From Arenicellales bacterium (GTDB lineage: Bacteria > Pseudomonadota > Gammaproteobacteria > Arenicellales > UBA868): a stretch of 21,086 nt of DNA. The stretch covers positions 1 to 21,086 of the forward strand of contig JAPKAJ010000005.1 in the NCBI GenBank assembly GCA_028825345.1, read 5' to 3'. This document shows, piece after piece, positions 8,575-16,149 of the stretch; the first letter of the stretch is position 1, and each line of letters begins with the position of its first letter. A model generated the notes under the pieces. The model made no database searches. It was given only the letters and a program-made list of their open reading frames with translations, and had not been told where the DNA came from. The position numbers and the translations under genes are program-made.

Positions 8575-8665
8575 TGTCCAACACCTACCCACCTTCTCCC
8601 GCGGTGGCGGCTCGACTAGCTTGCTTAAATCCCGCGGTGTCGTGGACATTTTCATCGGCCAGGTA

Positions 8666-9820
8666 ATGATCAGAGAATTTAACCTAGCTATTCCCGAGAA
8701 TACTCTGAACGAGGTCTACGCCAGGGTGGAGCGCTATCCCTGGCAGGCTCTGCCCGACAATAGCGGCTGGGATTTAGGTGCCGATACAGCCTACATGAAG
8801 GAACTCTGCCGTTATTGGGTGAGCGATTTTGACTGGTGCCGGCATGAAAGAGCGATCAACCGGTTTGACAACTTTATCGCCCGAATTGATGATATTGATA
8901 TTCATTTTATCCATGAAAAGGGCAGTGGCCCGAAGCCCCAACCCTTGCTGATCAGCCATGGTTGGCCCGGGTCCGTGGTCGAGTTTCTCGAAATCATAGA
9001 GAAACTGGCCCACCCGGAGCGGTTTGGTGGGAACATTGACGATGCGTTTGATGTGGTGGCGCCGTCTCTACCCGGGTTCGGTTTTTCCGGGGCGCCTCCT
9101 GCGCCCATAGGTCCACGACGAATAGCCTCTATTTTCAATAATTTAATGACCGGGCAGTTAGGTTATAACGGTTATCTGGCTCAGGGTGGAGACTGGGGCG
9201 GCACCATTTCCAGCTGGCTCGGTTATGATCACGCCGGTTCGTGCCAGGCGATTCACCTGAATATTCTCACCATGCGCTTGCCTGACGGACCACAGACCAG
9301 CGCAGAGCAAGCCTGGCAGGTCCAGTTTGAGCAGGAACAGATCCTGCAGGAAGGTTATCGGACCCAACAGGCAACCAAACCCCAGAGCCTCAGTTTTGCC
9401 ATGATGGACAGCCCGGTCGGTATAGCAGCCTGGATCGTGGAAAAATTTCATGCCTGGTCGGATATTGACGGTGATGATATCGAAAGTGTTTATTCAAAAG
9501 ACACCCTGCTGGCAAATATTATGGTGTACATCCTGACTGGAACCTTTAATACAGCCGCATGGATTTATTATGGCCGGCGGCAAGAGGGTGGTCGGTTTTT
9601 CCCCAGCGATTTCAAAAAAATCAGTGTGCCAACAGCAGCTGCTTTATTCCCAGCCGAAATGTCGACCTGGCCGCCACGTACCTACGTTGAGAGGATGTTT
9701 AACCTGCAGCGCTGGACCCAGATGCCAGCGGGTGGCCATTTTGCAGCCTTAGAGCAACCTGATTTGCTAGTAAATGATATTAGGGCGTTTGCAAGAGAGT
9801 GTTTAGAGCGTAAGGAATAA
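8666..9820 (+). CDS. Epoxide hydrolase (EHN domain plus alpha/beta-hydrolase fold)
   Basis: The 384-aa protein begins with an epoxide-hydrolase N-terminal domain (about 1-85), including the conserved YWVSDFDW and INRF segments. An alpha/beta-hydrolase core follows. The oxyanion motif HGWPGS is at 98-103, nucleophile Asp176 is in QGGDWGG, ring-opening Tyr candidates are Tyr301/302, and the catalytic His is His358 in GGHFAALEQPD. Enzymes of this type hydrolyse epoxides to vicinal diols. The start at ATG 8666 (MIREFNLAIPEN) matches where family members begin. The frame stays open to a TTG at 8621, but those 15 extra residues look unlike the family. The ribosome binding site is weak (AGG). It is last in the rightward operon, followed by a hairpin at 9841-9869. 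Confidence 0.88.
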   Translation: MIREFNLAIPENTLNEVYARVERYPWQALPDNSGWDLGADTAYMKELCRYWVSDFDWCRHERAINRFDNFIARIDDIDIHFIHEKGSGPKPQPLLISHGWPGSVVEFLEIIEKLAHPERFGGNIDDAFDVVAPSLPGFGFSGAPPAPIGPRRIASIFNNLMTGQLGYNGYLAQGGDWGGTISSWLGYDHAGSCQAIHLNILTMRLPDGPQTSAEQAWQVQFEQEQILQEGYRTQQATKPQSLSFAMMDSPVGIAAWIVEKFHAWSDIDGDDIESVYSKDTLLANIMVYILTGTFNTAAWIYYGRRQEGGRFFPSDFKKISVPTAAALFPAEMSTWPPRTYVERMFNLQRWTQMPAGGHFAALEQPDLLVNDIRAFARECLERKE

Positions 9821-9840
9821 TTGGGGTCTAAACTTATCTG

Positions 9841-9869
9841 AGCGTATAGGTCAAATTAGATACGCTTTT
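9841..9869 (+). terminator. Probable rho-independent terminator after the epoxide hydrolase
   Basis: AGCGTAT (9841-9847) pairs perfectly with ATACGCT (9860-9866) across a 12-nt loop, and three more T follow the stem. It lies 20 bp after the epoxide hydrolase stop, in the gap between convergent genes. The stem is short and AT-rich and the T-run is modest, so termination strength is uncertain. The reverse strand lacks a T-run, so it would serve mainly the plus-strand operon. Confidence 0.5.
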
Positions 9870-9912
9870 CTAGAAATAGCCAAACGCAAATAGACTGGCG
9901 CCAACGCCTGCT

Positions 9913-11145
9913 TCAATAGACCGGTAGAATCTCGAAGGCTGCCAGAAAATAGCAAACGATCAGTAGTCCCCCGTAACTCATAATCAGGTAAACCAGAGCG
10001 TCGCCTCCCCATACCCGGTAGTGGGGATTGCCGTATTTCTTGCGACTCGCCTTGACCGCCAGGGCCGGGATGATAGCTCCCCATATACAGGCGCACAGAC
10101 CCGCCAGGCCTATGGCATATAAGAAGCCGTTGGGAAAGATCAGCCCGCCCAATGTCGGCGGTACGAAAGTGAGCAGGGCGGTTTTAAAGCGCCCGCCTCT
10201 GCTGTCGTCGAATTTGAATTTGTCGGCGATAAAATCAAACAAGCCCAGGGTTACACCGAGAAACGAAGACACAACCGCCATGTTGGCAAAGGCGCTGAGC
10301 AAACTTGTTAGATTTTCTTCGTCGGCGACTCCAGCGAGGGCACCGACCAAATCACCGATATTGCCGCCCGCAGCGATAATAGGTTTGAAGTCCGGCCGTG
10401 AAATATTGCCGAGGGTGGCGACATGCCAAGCGCTATAGACCAGCAGTGAGATGAGAGAGCCATACAGCAGGCACAGGCGCACTCGCCGGGGATCCCTGCC
10501 GTAGTATTTGATAAGGCTGGGTACGTTACCGTGATAGCCGAAAGAGGTCAGAAAATAGGGTATAGCGGCAAGAGTGAATAACGCGTACTCGGGGCGATTG
10601 TCGAGCAGGATAGGCAGTTGCACTCGGGCGGTGAGCCCACTGGCCGTCAGCGCAAAGGTAATAATCATGCCGCCGACCAGGATGGTGGTCATGCGACCAA
10701 CCAAAGCCGTGCTGAACCAGACGAAGGCAGCCAGCCCCACGGCAAAAACCAGTCCTGCCAGCTTACCTGGCAGGTCTATACCCGTTACGCTGCTGAGTGT
10801 GTGGCTAACGATAGAGCCGCCTCCACTCACGTAGGCATAGGTCAAAATATAGAGCACAAAGGTCAGGGTGAGGCTGTTGATCAGGTTCCAGCGCGGCCCC
10901 AGCGTATCGCGCACAAAGGTGTCAAAACTGGCACCCGGCTCATAGTTGAGGTTGACCTCCATGATCATCAGGCTGGAGTGGTACATAAAGAACCAGGTTA
11001 ATGCCAGTAACAAAACCGACCAGCTAAACCACATACCAGAGGAGACAACCGGCAATGAAAACATCCCGGCGCCTACGGCGGTGCCGGCAACAATGGTGAT
11101 TCCCGCGGCCAGTGAAGGCGGCTTATCGGCTAGTGGTTGAGGCAC
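9913..11145 (-). CDS. Aromatic amino acid permease, HAAAP family (TyrP/Mtr/TnaB-like)
   Basis: The 410-aa inner-membrane protein has about 11 membrane segments and matches the hydroxy/aromatic amino acid permease family along its length. Key stretches are AGTAVGAGMFSLPVV (residues 20-34), SFGYHGNVPSLIKYY near 200, SSFLGVTLGLFDFIADKF near 290, and the PPTLGGLIFPNGF region. E. coli TyrP has almost identical landmarks and length (403 aa). The function is proton-coupled uptake of tryptophan, tyrosine or a close analogue. The start is GTG 11145, and the first 16 bp overlap the end of the kynureninase-like frame. It is last in the MarR-PrnB-like-kynureninase operon. That context favours tryptophan or a modified tryptophan as substrate (inference). 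Confidence 0.9.
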   Translation of the reverse strand: MPQPLADKPPSLAAGITIVAGTAVGAGMFSLPVVSSGMWFSWSVLLLALTWFFMYHSSLMIMEVNLNYEPGASFDTFVRDTLGPRWNLINSLTLTFVLYILTYAYVSGGGSIVSHTLSSVTGIDLPGKLAGLVFAVGLAAFVWFSTALVGRMTTILVGGMIITFALTASGLTARVQLPILLDNRPEYALFTLAAIPYFLTSFGYHGNVPSLIKYYGRDPRRVRLCLLYGSLISLLVYSAWHVATLGNISRPDFKPIIAAGGNIGDLVGALAGVADEENLTSLLSAFANMAVVSSFLGVTLGLFDFIADKFKFDDSRGGRFKTALLTFVPPTLGGLIFPNGFLYAIGLAGLCACIWGAIIPALAVKASRKKYGNPHYRVWGGDALVYLIMSYGGLLIVCYFLAAFEILPVY

Positions 11146-12251
11146 CCTAGAATGGTTTCCGTAACGACATCTATTTCTGCATTGTTATTGTAAATATGGG
11201 GCGACATGCGCAGGCCAGTCGGTCGTGAATCAAAGTGCACGCCGGCGTCGAGCAGGTTTTGCTATACTGCGGACTGCTGCTGGCCAAAGTTCAATACCGC
11301 GGTGCCGCCGCGCAGCTCAGGTAGGACGGGGCAGATTGCTACCTGCTCAGGCAGGCTGTCGAGCAGCCTTTGGTTTAATGCCAGATTGTGCCGGCGCACC
11401 TGATCAACCCCGATTTGCGCGATCAGCTTAATACTGTTGGCGGCAACAACGTAGGGTATGACCGAGGGGGTGCCACCCCAGAATCGCAACACACCCTTGG
11501 CGTAGCGAAAATCGTGAATATCGAACTCGAAGGGGTCGGCATGTGAGAACCAGCCCACATCGGTGGGCAGGCATTGCTCGATGATATCCGGGTTGGCCCA
11601 CAAAAAAGCGGCGCCGGGACCACCACATAACCACTTTACGCAGGAGCCGAGAACAAAATCTGCATCCCATTGGCTCAGGTCTATTTCGGTAACGCCTACC
11701 GACTGGGCAATATCAACAATGGGTATCACGCCGGATTATCTTGCCAGCGCACAGATGCCTGCGACGTCGACCTTCACACTGGTATTGGACTGAACATGGG
11801 TGACGAGGACGCAGGCGCAACTGTTATCGAGGCGATCGTCCCATACCTGCAGGTCCAGTGGGTCACTGTCAGTGGGGATGCAGCGCAGTTGAAAGCCAGC
11901 ACGTTGGGCCTGGTTCAAGACGAAGCCCATGGAGGGGAAGTCCTGTTCGTTGTAGACAATAACGTTGCGGTCAGGGGTGTGGGGCAGGGCCGGTAATAAT
12001 TTGCTGAGCGCGCCGGAGAGATTGGTTTGGGGGCATATATCCTGCCACGATGCATTCAGCAGCAACGCAGTGGCTTTACGAAATTCGTCGATCTGTTCAA
12101 TCCAGCGCGGCCACAGGTCGTTAGTCAGGGTTTGCCAGGGTTCGATAAACCCGGCCTGCACCTGCTGGTAGGCAGAAACGGGAGGCCGGCCCACCGAATG
12201 ATTGAGCAGGTAAATGCCTTCCTCTAATGTGCTGAATTTGTCGGCGTGCAT
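11130..12251 (-). pseudogene. Kynureninase-like PLP enzyme interrupted by two in-frame stop codons
   Basis: One continuous frame of 373 codons runs from ATG 12251 to a TAG at 11132-11130, broken by TAA at codon 172 (11738-11736) and TAG at codon 330 (11264-11262), with no frameshift. The conceptual protein resembles kynureninase (fold-type I, aminotransferase class V). It has LNHSVGRPP near the start, Asp180 in VDIAQSVG, PLP Lys206 in SCVKWLCGGPGAAFLW, and C-terminal RPTGLRMSPHIYNN. Kynureninase cleaves kynurenine to anthranilate and alanine. The first stop removes the PLP lysine and the second removes the substrate-binding Arg, so the gene should be inactive unless stops are read through. 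It follows the PrnB-like gene by 6 bp and overlaps the permease start. Because the frame is otherwise intact, inactivation looks recent, or the stops could be sequence errors. Confidence 0.8.
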
Positions 12252-12257
12252 CGTCTA

Positions 12258-13445
12258 CTACCGGAGACTGGCGCGCAGTCGATCGTAGTCTGCGTAGCGC
12301 GATGGAATGTCGTCGCGGCGGGCGGCATCGGGTTGCGCTGCCGTGCGCAGGTCACGCAGTTTTTCCAAAGCGCTGATTAGCACCGGTAAAGGCGGACCGC
12401 TGGCGGTGATGTTTTTCAGGCGCTGCTCAGGTAATGCGGTTGACGGCCGCTCGATAAACTTACCAACTAGCTGATCGTGATGCTGCGCGGCGGTTTCACC
12501 ATGCGCCTCGCAGACATCCAGAAACAGGGCTGTATTGCGCTGGTACCAATCCTGGTCAGTCTGGTCGTTGCTGGCTGCCAGGAAGCTGTCCAGTAAACTG
12601 GTCTGGCGCATAACTTCACGCAATCGCTGCTGGTCATAAGGCATCATGTACAGAAGCTTGTCTACCAGTAGCTGAGAGTAGGAGGTGTTGTTGGCACTGC
12701 ACAGGCCCAGCAGGATATCCAGTTCATTGATACCCGCGAAATCGCCGGCATTGGCGCCGCGGTATTCGTGTTGCCCGACCCGGTAGGGTTTGTAATAGGG
12801 GCGTACGCAGTAAAAGAAGCGCTGGATATCCAGGTGCTCAAACAATTGCTCGTTAATCTTTACCACGTCCTGCAACGCCAGCTTCACGTCCATTAACAGG
12901 TGGTAGCTAACCGGGTGAGATATACCCAAAGGCAGTATACGTACCAGTGCATCGGCGGCGCGCTTGAAGGCGAAGACACCACGGGTGTTGTATTCGATAA
13001 ACAGGTATTCGTCTGGCAGCGAGGTGAAGCTCTTGTAATGGCCGTCCATCGACGAGTTGTGTGTGGTCAGGTGGCTGGTGGCAAAGCGCGGCGTAACGTT
13101 CAGGGATGAACCCAGGTGCATGGCCAGACCAGAGGCTTCCGTCAGGGGTGAGCTGGTCTCCCGGGACGGTTCGGTAATGTCGTGACGGCGGCAGGCGGCC
13201 ATATACAGGCCGACATTACCGAGTAGATCAAAGGCCTGGTCGAAACCTTCGTCGGTGTTGCCCTCATTTAGCAGGTCTGCGATAAAACCCCGGCCCTCTT
13301 CCACCAGTTGGTTTTTGGTAGCCGTACCCACGTCCTCTACCGCAGACTTGTCCTGCTGGGCGAAGTAAGTTTCTTCCAGTTCGGTGTTCATCTCAACAAA
13401 GGCGCCCCGAATCCAATGGTCGAAGGCATTAACGAAAGTATTCAT
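12258..13445 (-). CDS. PrnB/DUF1864-like (indoleamine dioxygenase superfamily) protein
   Basis: This 395-aa, mostly helical protein resembles monodechloroaminopyrrolnitrin synthase PrnB. The clearest match is YCVRPYYKPYRVGQHEYRG, which parallels the RPFYEPIRVGGQSY segment of PrnB. SFTSLPDEYLFIE and GINELDILLGL follow the same order as in PrnB. PrnB is a haem protein of the indoleamine/tryptophan 2,3-dioxygenase superfamily that rearranges 7-chlorotryptophan. His322/His323 in AAQHHDQLVGKF align with the region of the PrnB proximal haem His, so haem binding is plausible. Next to a kynureninase-like gene and an aromatic amino acid permease, the likely role is oxidative opening of a tryptophan-type indole ring (inference). 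The homologue is longer than PrnB (about 361 aa). It starts 19 bp after the MarR stop, in the same operon. Confidence 0.75.
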   Translation of the reverse strand: MNTFVNAFDHWIRGAFVEMNTELEETYFAQQDKSAVEDVGTATKNQLVEEGRGFIADLLNEGNTDEGFDQAFDLLGNVGLYMAACRRHDITEPSRETSSPLTEASGLAMHLGSSLNVTPRFATSHLTTHNSSMDGHYKSFTSLPDEYLFIEYNTRGVFAFKRAADALVRILPLGISHPVSYHLLMDVKLALQDVVKINEQLFEHLDIQRFFYCVRPYYKPYRVGQHEYRGANAGDFAGINELDILLGLCSANNTSYSQLLVDKLLYMMPYDQQRLREVMRQTSLLDSFLAASNDQTDQDWYQRNTALFLDVCEAHGETAAQHHDQLVGKFIERPSTALPEQRLKNITASGPPLPVLISALEKLRDLRTAAQPDAARRDDIPSRYADYDRLRASLR

Positions 13446-13464
13446 AGTGGTATCTCGCTGCCGT

Positions 13465-13920
13465 CTAGTCGGTGACTGCTGTGTGAAATTTCTTCAGCAG
13501 GCGCAGTAATTGGTCGCGCTCTGATTGCCCCATTCTGGCGGCGATTTTCTGCTCCAGAAGCAGTACATCCTGTTCCAGCTTTTGCACCAGCGCCTGGCCT
13601 TTGCGGGTGATAAATATGGCGTGGGCGCGACGGTCGCCGGCGTAGGGTTTGCGTTCCACCCAACCTTGGCGCTCACAGTGATCCATAATCGGGACCATGG
13701 TAGAGCGGTCCAGCTTGACCGAGCCGGCCAGTGTAGTTTGCTTCTGTCCGGGATTATTCCTCACCAGTGCCAGTATCATAAACAGGCCCGGGGATACCTG
13801 GGTGTGGCTGATTTCACTAAAAGCGCGTTCAGCGAGAATTTGGCCCATGCGCAGCTCTACACCCACCATATCGGGCAGGTTACCGAGGTCGAGGCCAAAT
13901 TCGTCTAGTGCTTTGTTCAT
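13465..13920 (-). CDS. MarR-family transcriptional regulator
   Basis: The 151-aa product has the MarR winged-helix layout: helices at about 10-40, then QTTLAGSVKLDRSTMVPIMD as the recognition region and PYAGDRRAHAIFITRKG as the wing with its DRRA signature (about 95-111). A C-terminal dimerisation helix completes it. The ATG at 13920 has AGGGAA immediately upstream. The frame is open further 5', but that would run through the operator and the divergent promoter. MarR proteins repress by dimer binding and release on phenolic or aromatic ligands. A perfect 16-bp palindrome lies 21 bp upstream of the start, between this gene and the divergent dehalogenase-like gene. Autoregulation plus control of both arms is therefore likely. 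Confidence 0.92.
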   Translation of the reverse strand: MNKALDEFGLDLGNLPDMVGVELRMGQILAERAFSEISHTQVSPGLFMILALVRNNPGQKQTTLAGSVKLDRSTMVPIMDHCERQGWVERKPYAGDRRAHAIFITRKGQALVQKLEQDVLLLEQKIAARMGQSERDQLLRLLKKFHTAVTD

Positions 13921-13940
13921 TTCCCTGCGCTGAAAAATAA

Positions 13941-13956
13941 TGTTTGATATCAAACA
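13941..13956. promoter_or_regulatory. Perfect 16-bp palindrome, probable MarR operator
   Basis: TGTTTGATATCAAACA equals its own reverse complement over all 16 bases. It lies in the 130-bp gap between the divergent MarR and dehalogenase-like genes. Size and symmetry fit a MarR dimer site. A plus-strand promoter, TTGATA (13944-13949), 18 bp, TACTAT (13968-13973), would overlap it, so binding would block transcription toward the dehalogenase. A partial second copy of the core (GGATATCC, 13960-13967) follows within the spacer. Confidence 0.75.
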
Positions 13957-13987
13957 ATTGGATATCCTACTATAACTCCTCAGATGG

Positions 13988-14004
13988 GGCAACCAGACGT
14001 TGCC
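13988..14004 (+). promoter_or_regulatory. Hairpin in the 5' leader of the dehalogenase-like gene
   Basis: GGCAAC and GTTGCC form a perfect 6-bp stem with a 5-nt loop, 47 bp before the ATG. A further pairing, GCCAG with CTGGC (about 14002-14006 with 14032-14036), is possible downstream. Together they suggest a folded mRNA leader. It is too short and lacks the layout of a cobalamin riboswitch. Function is unknown. Confidence 0.3.
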
Positions 14005-14050
14005 AGCCAGCAGTATTAACCCTGGCGGGTTGGCTATAGGATAGGGTGCT

Positions 14051-15232
14051 ATGAAGCAGGAAAATAACAACAAACGGCCCATAGATGAATTGACCGGTTT
14101 TGATGTGCTGGAGAACTTTGAGAAGTTTGACCAGCGCAACGATATCTACTGTCGTTCGCAATGGGACCCCGAGGTAATGTCTGCCAAGGCCACGAGCTTC
14201 TTCCAGGGTTACTTCATGCCCGACGCGCACTCACGCAAGAGCGATGGCTTTAGCCAGCGCGACTACGCTCTGCGCAATGCTACCTGGCACGTTACCAATG
14301 TACTGCGCGATATTAACCGACAGGAGACTGGCCGCAAGGAGGGTTTCTTTGACCACTTCACTACCCATGACGAAGGCTGGCCGGAGCCCTTCGCTTTCGA
14401 CAGTGTTGAGCAGGCGACCGCAGATGTGCGTAAGGTTGCCGGCTTGTGCGGAGCGGATTTGTTTGGCGTGTGCGGGTACGATGAACGCTGGATGTACAGC
14501 GCAATCTTTGATGAGAGCGTGCTCAACAGCAAGCCCTTGGATATACCCCAGGACCTGCCTACCGTCATTGTGGTTGGCGAATCGATGGATGTGGATTTGA
14601 CCAAGACCGTGCCCTCAGCACTGGCAGGCAGCGCCACCGGGCTGGGCTATTCCTATGACGCACTAACCCTGTTAACGCTGGCCCAGTACATTCGCAACCT
14701 TGGCTATCGCGCCTACGCCACTATGAATGATTCATCGCTGGCGATTCCACTGGCGGTACAGGCCGGGTTTGGCGAAGTAGGACGCCACAGTCTGTTGATT
14801 ACTGAAGAATATGGGCCGCGCTTGCGTCTGGGCCGTATCTTTACCGATTTGCCGCTGGTGCATAGCCAGCCTAAGAAATTCGGGGTAAAAGCCTTCTGCG
14901 ATATTTGCGATCGCTGTGCCAGCGGTTGCCCGCCCAAGGCGATCCCGTTCGAGGAGCCATCGACGACTGTTCACAACCGTTCCAACCTGATCGGAGTATC
15001 CAAGTGGACAGTAGATGCGGAAAAGTGTTTTAAATTCTGGGCCAATCAAAATACCGATTGTTCGATATGTATAAGGGTGTGTCCCTATAACCGCGACTAC
15101 ACTAAATGGTATAACCGCTGGTGGAAAAAACTGGCTGGCACGCCCCTGCGCAAACTGGCGCTATGGCTGGATGACAAAATGAACGACCGGGGTAGGCATA
15201 AATCTTCCTGGTGGTGGGGCGAGCGTTCGTGA
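14051..15232 (+). CDS. Reductive-dehalogenase-like corrinoid/iron-sulfur protein, soluble short form
   Basis: The 393-aa protein matches the catalytic domain of reductive dehalogenases (RdhA). C-terminal ferredoxin motifs bind two [4Fe-4S] clusters: Cys283/286/289/293 in CDICDRCASGCP, and Cys326 with Cys337/340/344 in CSICIRVCP. The cobalamin region reads AIPLAVQAGFGEVGRHSLLI (231-250), then TEEYGPRLRLGRIFTDLPL. By residue spacing against PceA (Tyr246/Asn272/Arg305, from memory), Tyr200, Asn226 and Arg259 occupy the active-site positions. There is no twin-arginine signal, so the protein is cytoplasmic, unlike respiratory RdhA. It also lacks the C-terminal flavin/ferredoxin reductase module of aerobic catabolic RdhA such as BhbA. 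An external electron donor is therefore needed. Epoxyqueuosine reductase (QueG) shares the fold but not the AGFGEVGRHSLLITEEYGPRLRL context. Dehalogenation of a haloaromatic is inferred, not shown. Confidence 0.85.
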   Translation: MKQENNNKRPIDELTGFDVLENFEKFDQRNDIYCRSQWDPEVMSAKATSFFQGYFMPDAHSRKSDGFSQRDYALRNATWHVTNVLRDINRQETGRKEGFFDHFTTHDEGWPEPFAFDSVEQATADVRKVAGLCGADLFGVCGYDERWMYSAIFDESVLNSKPLDIPQDLPTVIVVGESMDVDLTKTVPSALAGSATGLGYSYDALTLLTLAQYIRNLGYRAYATMNDSSLAIPLAVQAGFGEVGRHSLLITEEYGPRLRLGRIFTDLPLVHSQPKKFGVKAFCDICDRCASGCPPKAIPFEEPSTTVHNRSNLIGVSKWTVDAEKCFKFWANQNTDCSICIRVCPYNRDYTKWYNRWWKKLAGTPLRKLALWLDDKMNDRGRHKSSWWWGERS

Positions 15233-15246
15233 ACAGGGAGTGGGAG

Positions 15247-16149
15247 ATGCCGGGTAAATATTTGATGGTGGTGTTGGCGCTGTGCCTGACCGCGTGCGAT
15301 AGCCCGCAGCAAGCTGTCATAGATGTCGCGATGTCGCCGCCGACCGAGCAAACTGACATCACCTTTATCGTCGCTGGCAAAACCAGCAATCACCGGCAAA
15401 GCCACAGTGGGGAAGTCTCGGTGCTCAACTTCCATTTCTTCGCAGAGGTTTTTTTACAATCTGACGGTGAAGCGCAAAATTCCAGTCTGGAAACTCCTTT
15501 GAGTCAGGGCGTGCGCATACCCTTCGCCGACAGTGGTTATGCACTGGAGATGCACGGCGGCCGTTACAAATCCGAGGCCGAGTTGGAGGCTGCCTACCCC
15601 GACGGCGATTACATTTTTCGCTATGACTCGCCCAGTATCGGCGCCGTCAGCCAGATCGTGACTCTGGGTAATCCCAATGCCACCGGCTCAGGTATACCCA
15701 AAGCCCCGCAGATCTATCTAAACCAGAATGGAAAATCGGTAGCGTCGGATAACATCGATCCACAACAGGATTTACGGGTGACCTGGAGTGAATTCAGCGC
15801 CGGTGATGCCGACCCCCTGGGTATTGTTGATGATTTACTGTTCGTCATTATGGGTGACTGCGATGGCGTGCGGCGCGCACACAGTGGCCGTCCATTTGAG
15901 AATACCCCTTACCTGACTTACGCCGACGAGTCCTTTGTCATTGACGCCTCGCGACTACTGCCAGAGAACGTTTACCAGCTATCAGTAGAGCACGCGGTAC
16001 TGGATACCACGCTGGAACATAATGTGCCGGCGTTCGCTACCTATGCCACTTCCACATTCCTGGATATTCGTACCACTGGCGAGGCAGAACCCGGCACCGC
16101 CTGCCGTAGCATTCGCAAGAAGTTTGATGCCGGCCAGGCAGTGCTGTAA
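15247..16149 (+). CDS. Predicted lipoprotein, unknown function
   Basis: This 300-aa secreted protein has a lipoprotein signal peptide: MPGK, a hydrophobic run, then lipobox LTAC with Cys17 as the lipidated residue. Asp at +2 is an inner-membrane retention signal by the E. coli rule. The mature part is rich in beta-like and acidic segments and holds no domain I recognise. Only two Cys lie outside the signal (in GDCDG and GTACRS), which could form a disulfide. The start at ATG 15247, with GGGAG upstream, directly yields a signal peptide. An in-frame GTG at 15211 lies inside the dehalogenase-like gene and would bury the signal. It overlaps the next transporter gene by one base (TAATG), so the two may work together. 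Confidence 0.75.
   Translation: MPGKYLMVVLALCLTACDSPQQAVIDVAMSPPTEQTDITFIVAGKTSNHRQSHSGEVSVLNFHFFAEVFLQSDGEAQNSSLETPLSQGVRIPFADSGYALEMHGGRYKSEAELEAAYPDGDYIFRYDSPSIGAVSQIVTLGNPNATGSGIPKAPQIYLNQNGKSVASDNIDPQQDLRVTWSEFSAGDADPLGIVDDLLFVIMGDCDGVRRAHSGRPFENTPYLTYADESFVIDASRLLPENVYQLSVEHAVLDTTLEHNVPAFATYATSTFLDIRTTGEAEPGTACRSIRKKFDAGQAVL

Noticed and set aside
9820..9870. Similarity of GGGGTCTAAACTT after the epoxide hydrolase to the repeat at 19134-19156
   Set aside because: The match is partial and short; without a genome-wide search it cannot be told from chance.
11130..12251. Stop-codon reassignment explaining the kynureninase-like frame
   Set aside because: TAA and TAG are ordinary terminators of other genes in the window, and no other gene has internal stops of either kind.
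13977..14050. Possible cobalamin riboswitch before the B12-dependent dehalogenase-like gene
   Set aside because: The leader is only about 75 bp after the presumed promoter and shows simple hairpins without the usual cobalamin riboswitch size or B12-box arrangement.
13465..14139. Longer MarR protein starting near 14139
   Set aside because: The extra 73 residues have no MarR similarity and would translate through the palindromic operator and divergent promoter.
14051..15232. Annotation as epoxyqueuosine reductase (QueG)
   Set aside because: Both families share corrinoid and ferredoxin modules, but the AGFGEVGR...EYGPRLRL block and the spaced second Cys motif follow RdhA proteins such as PceA.
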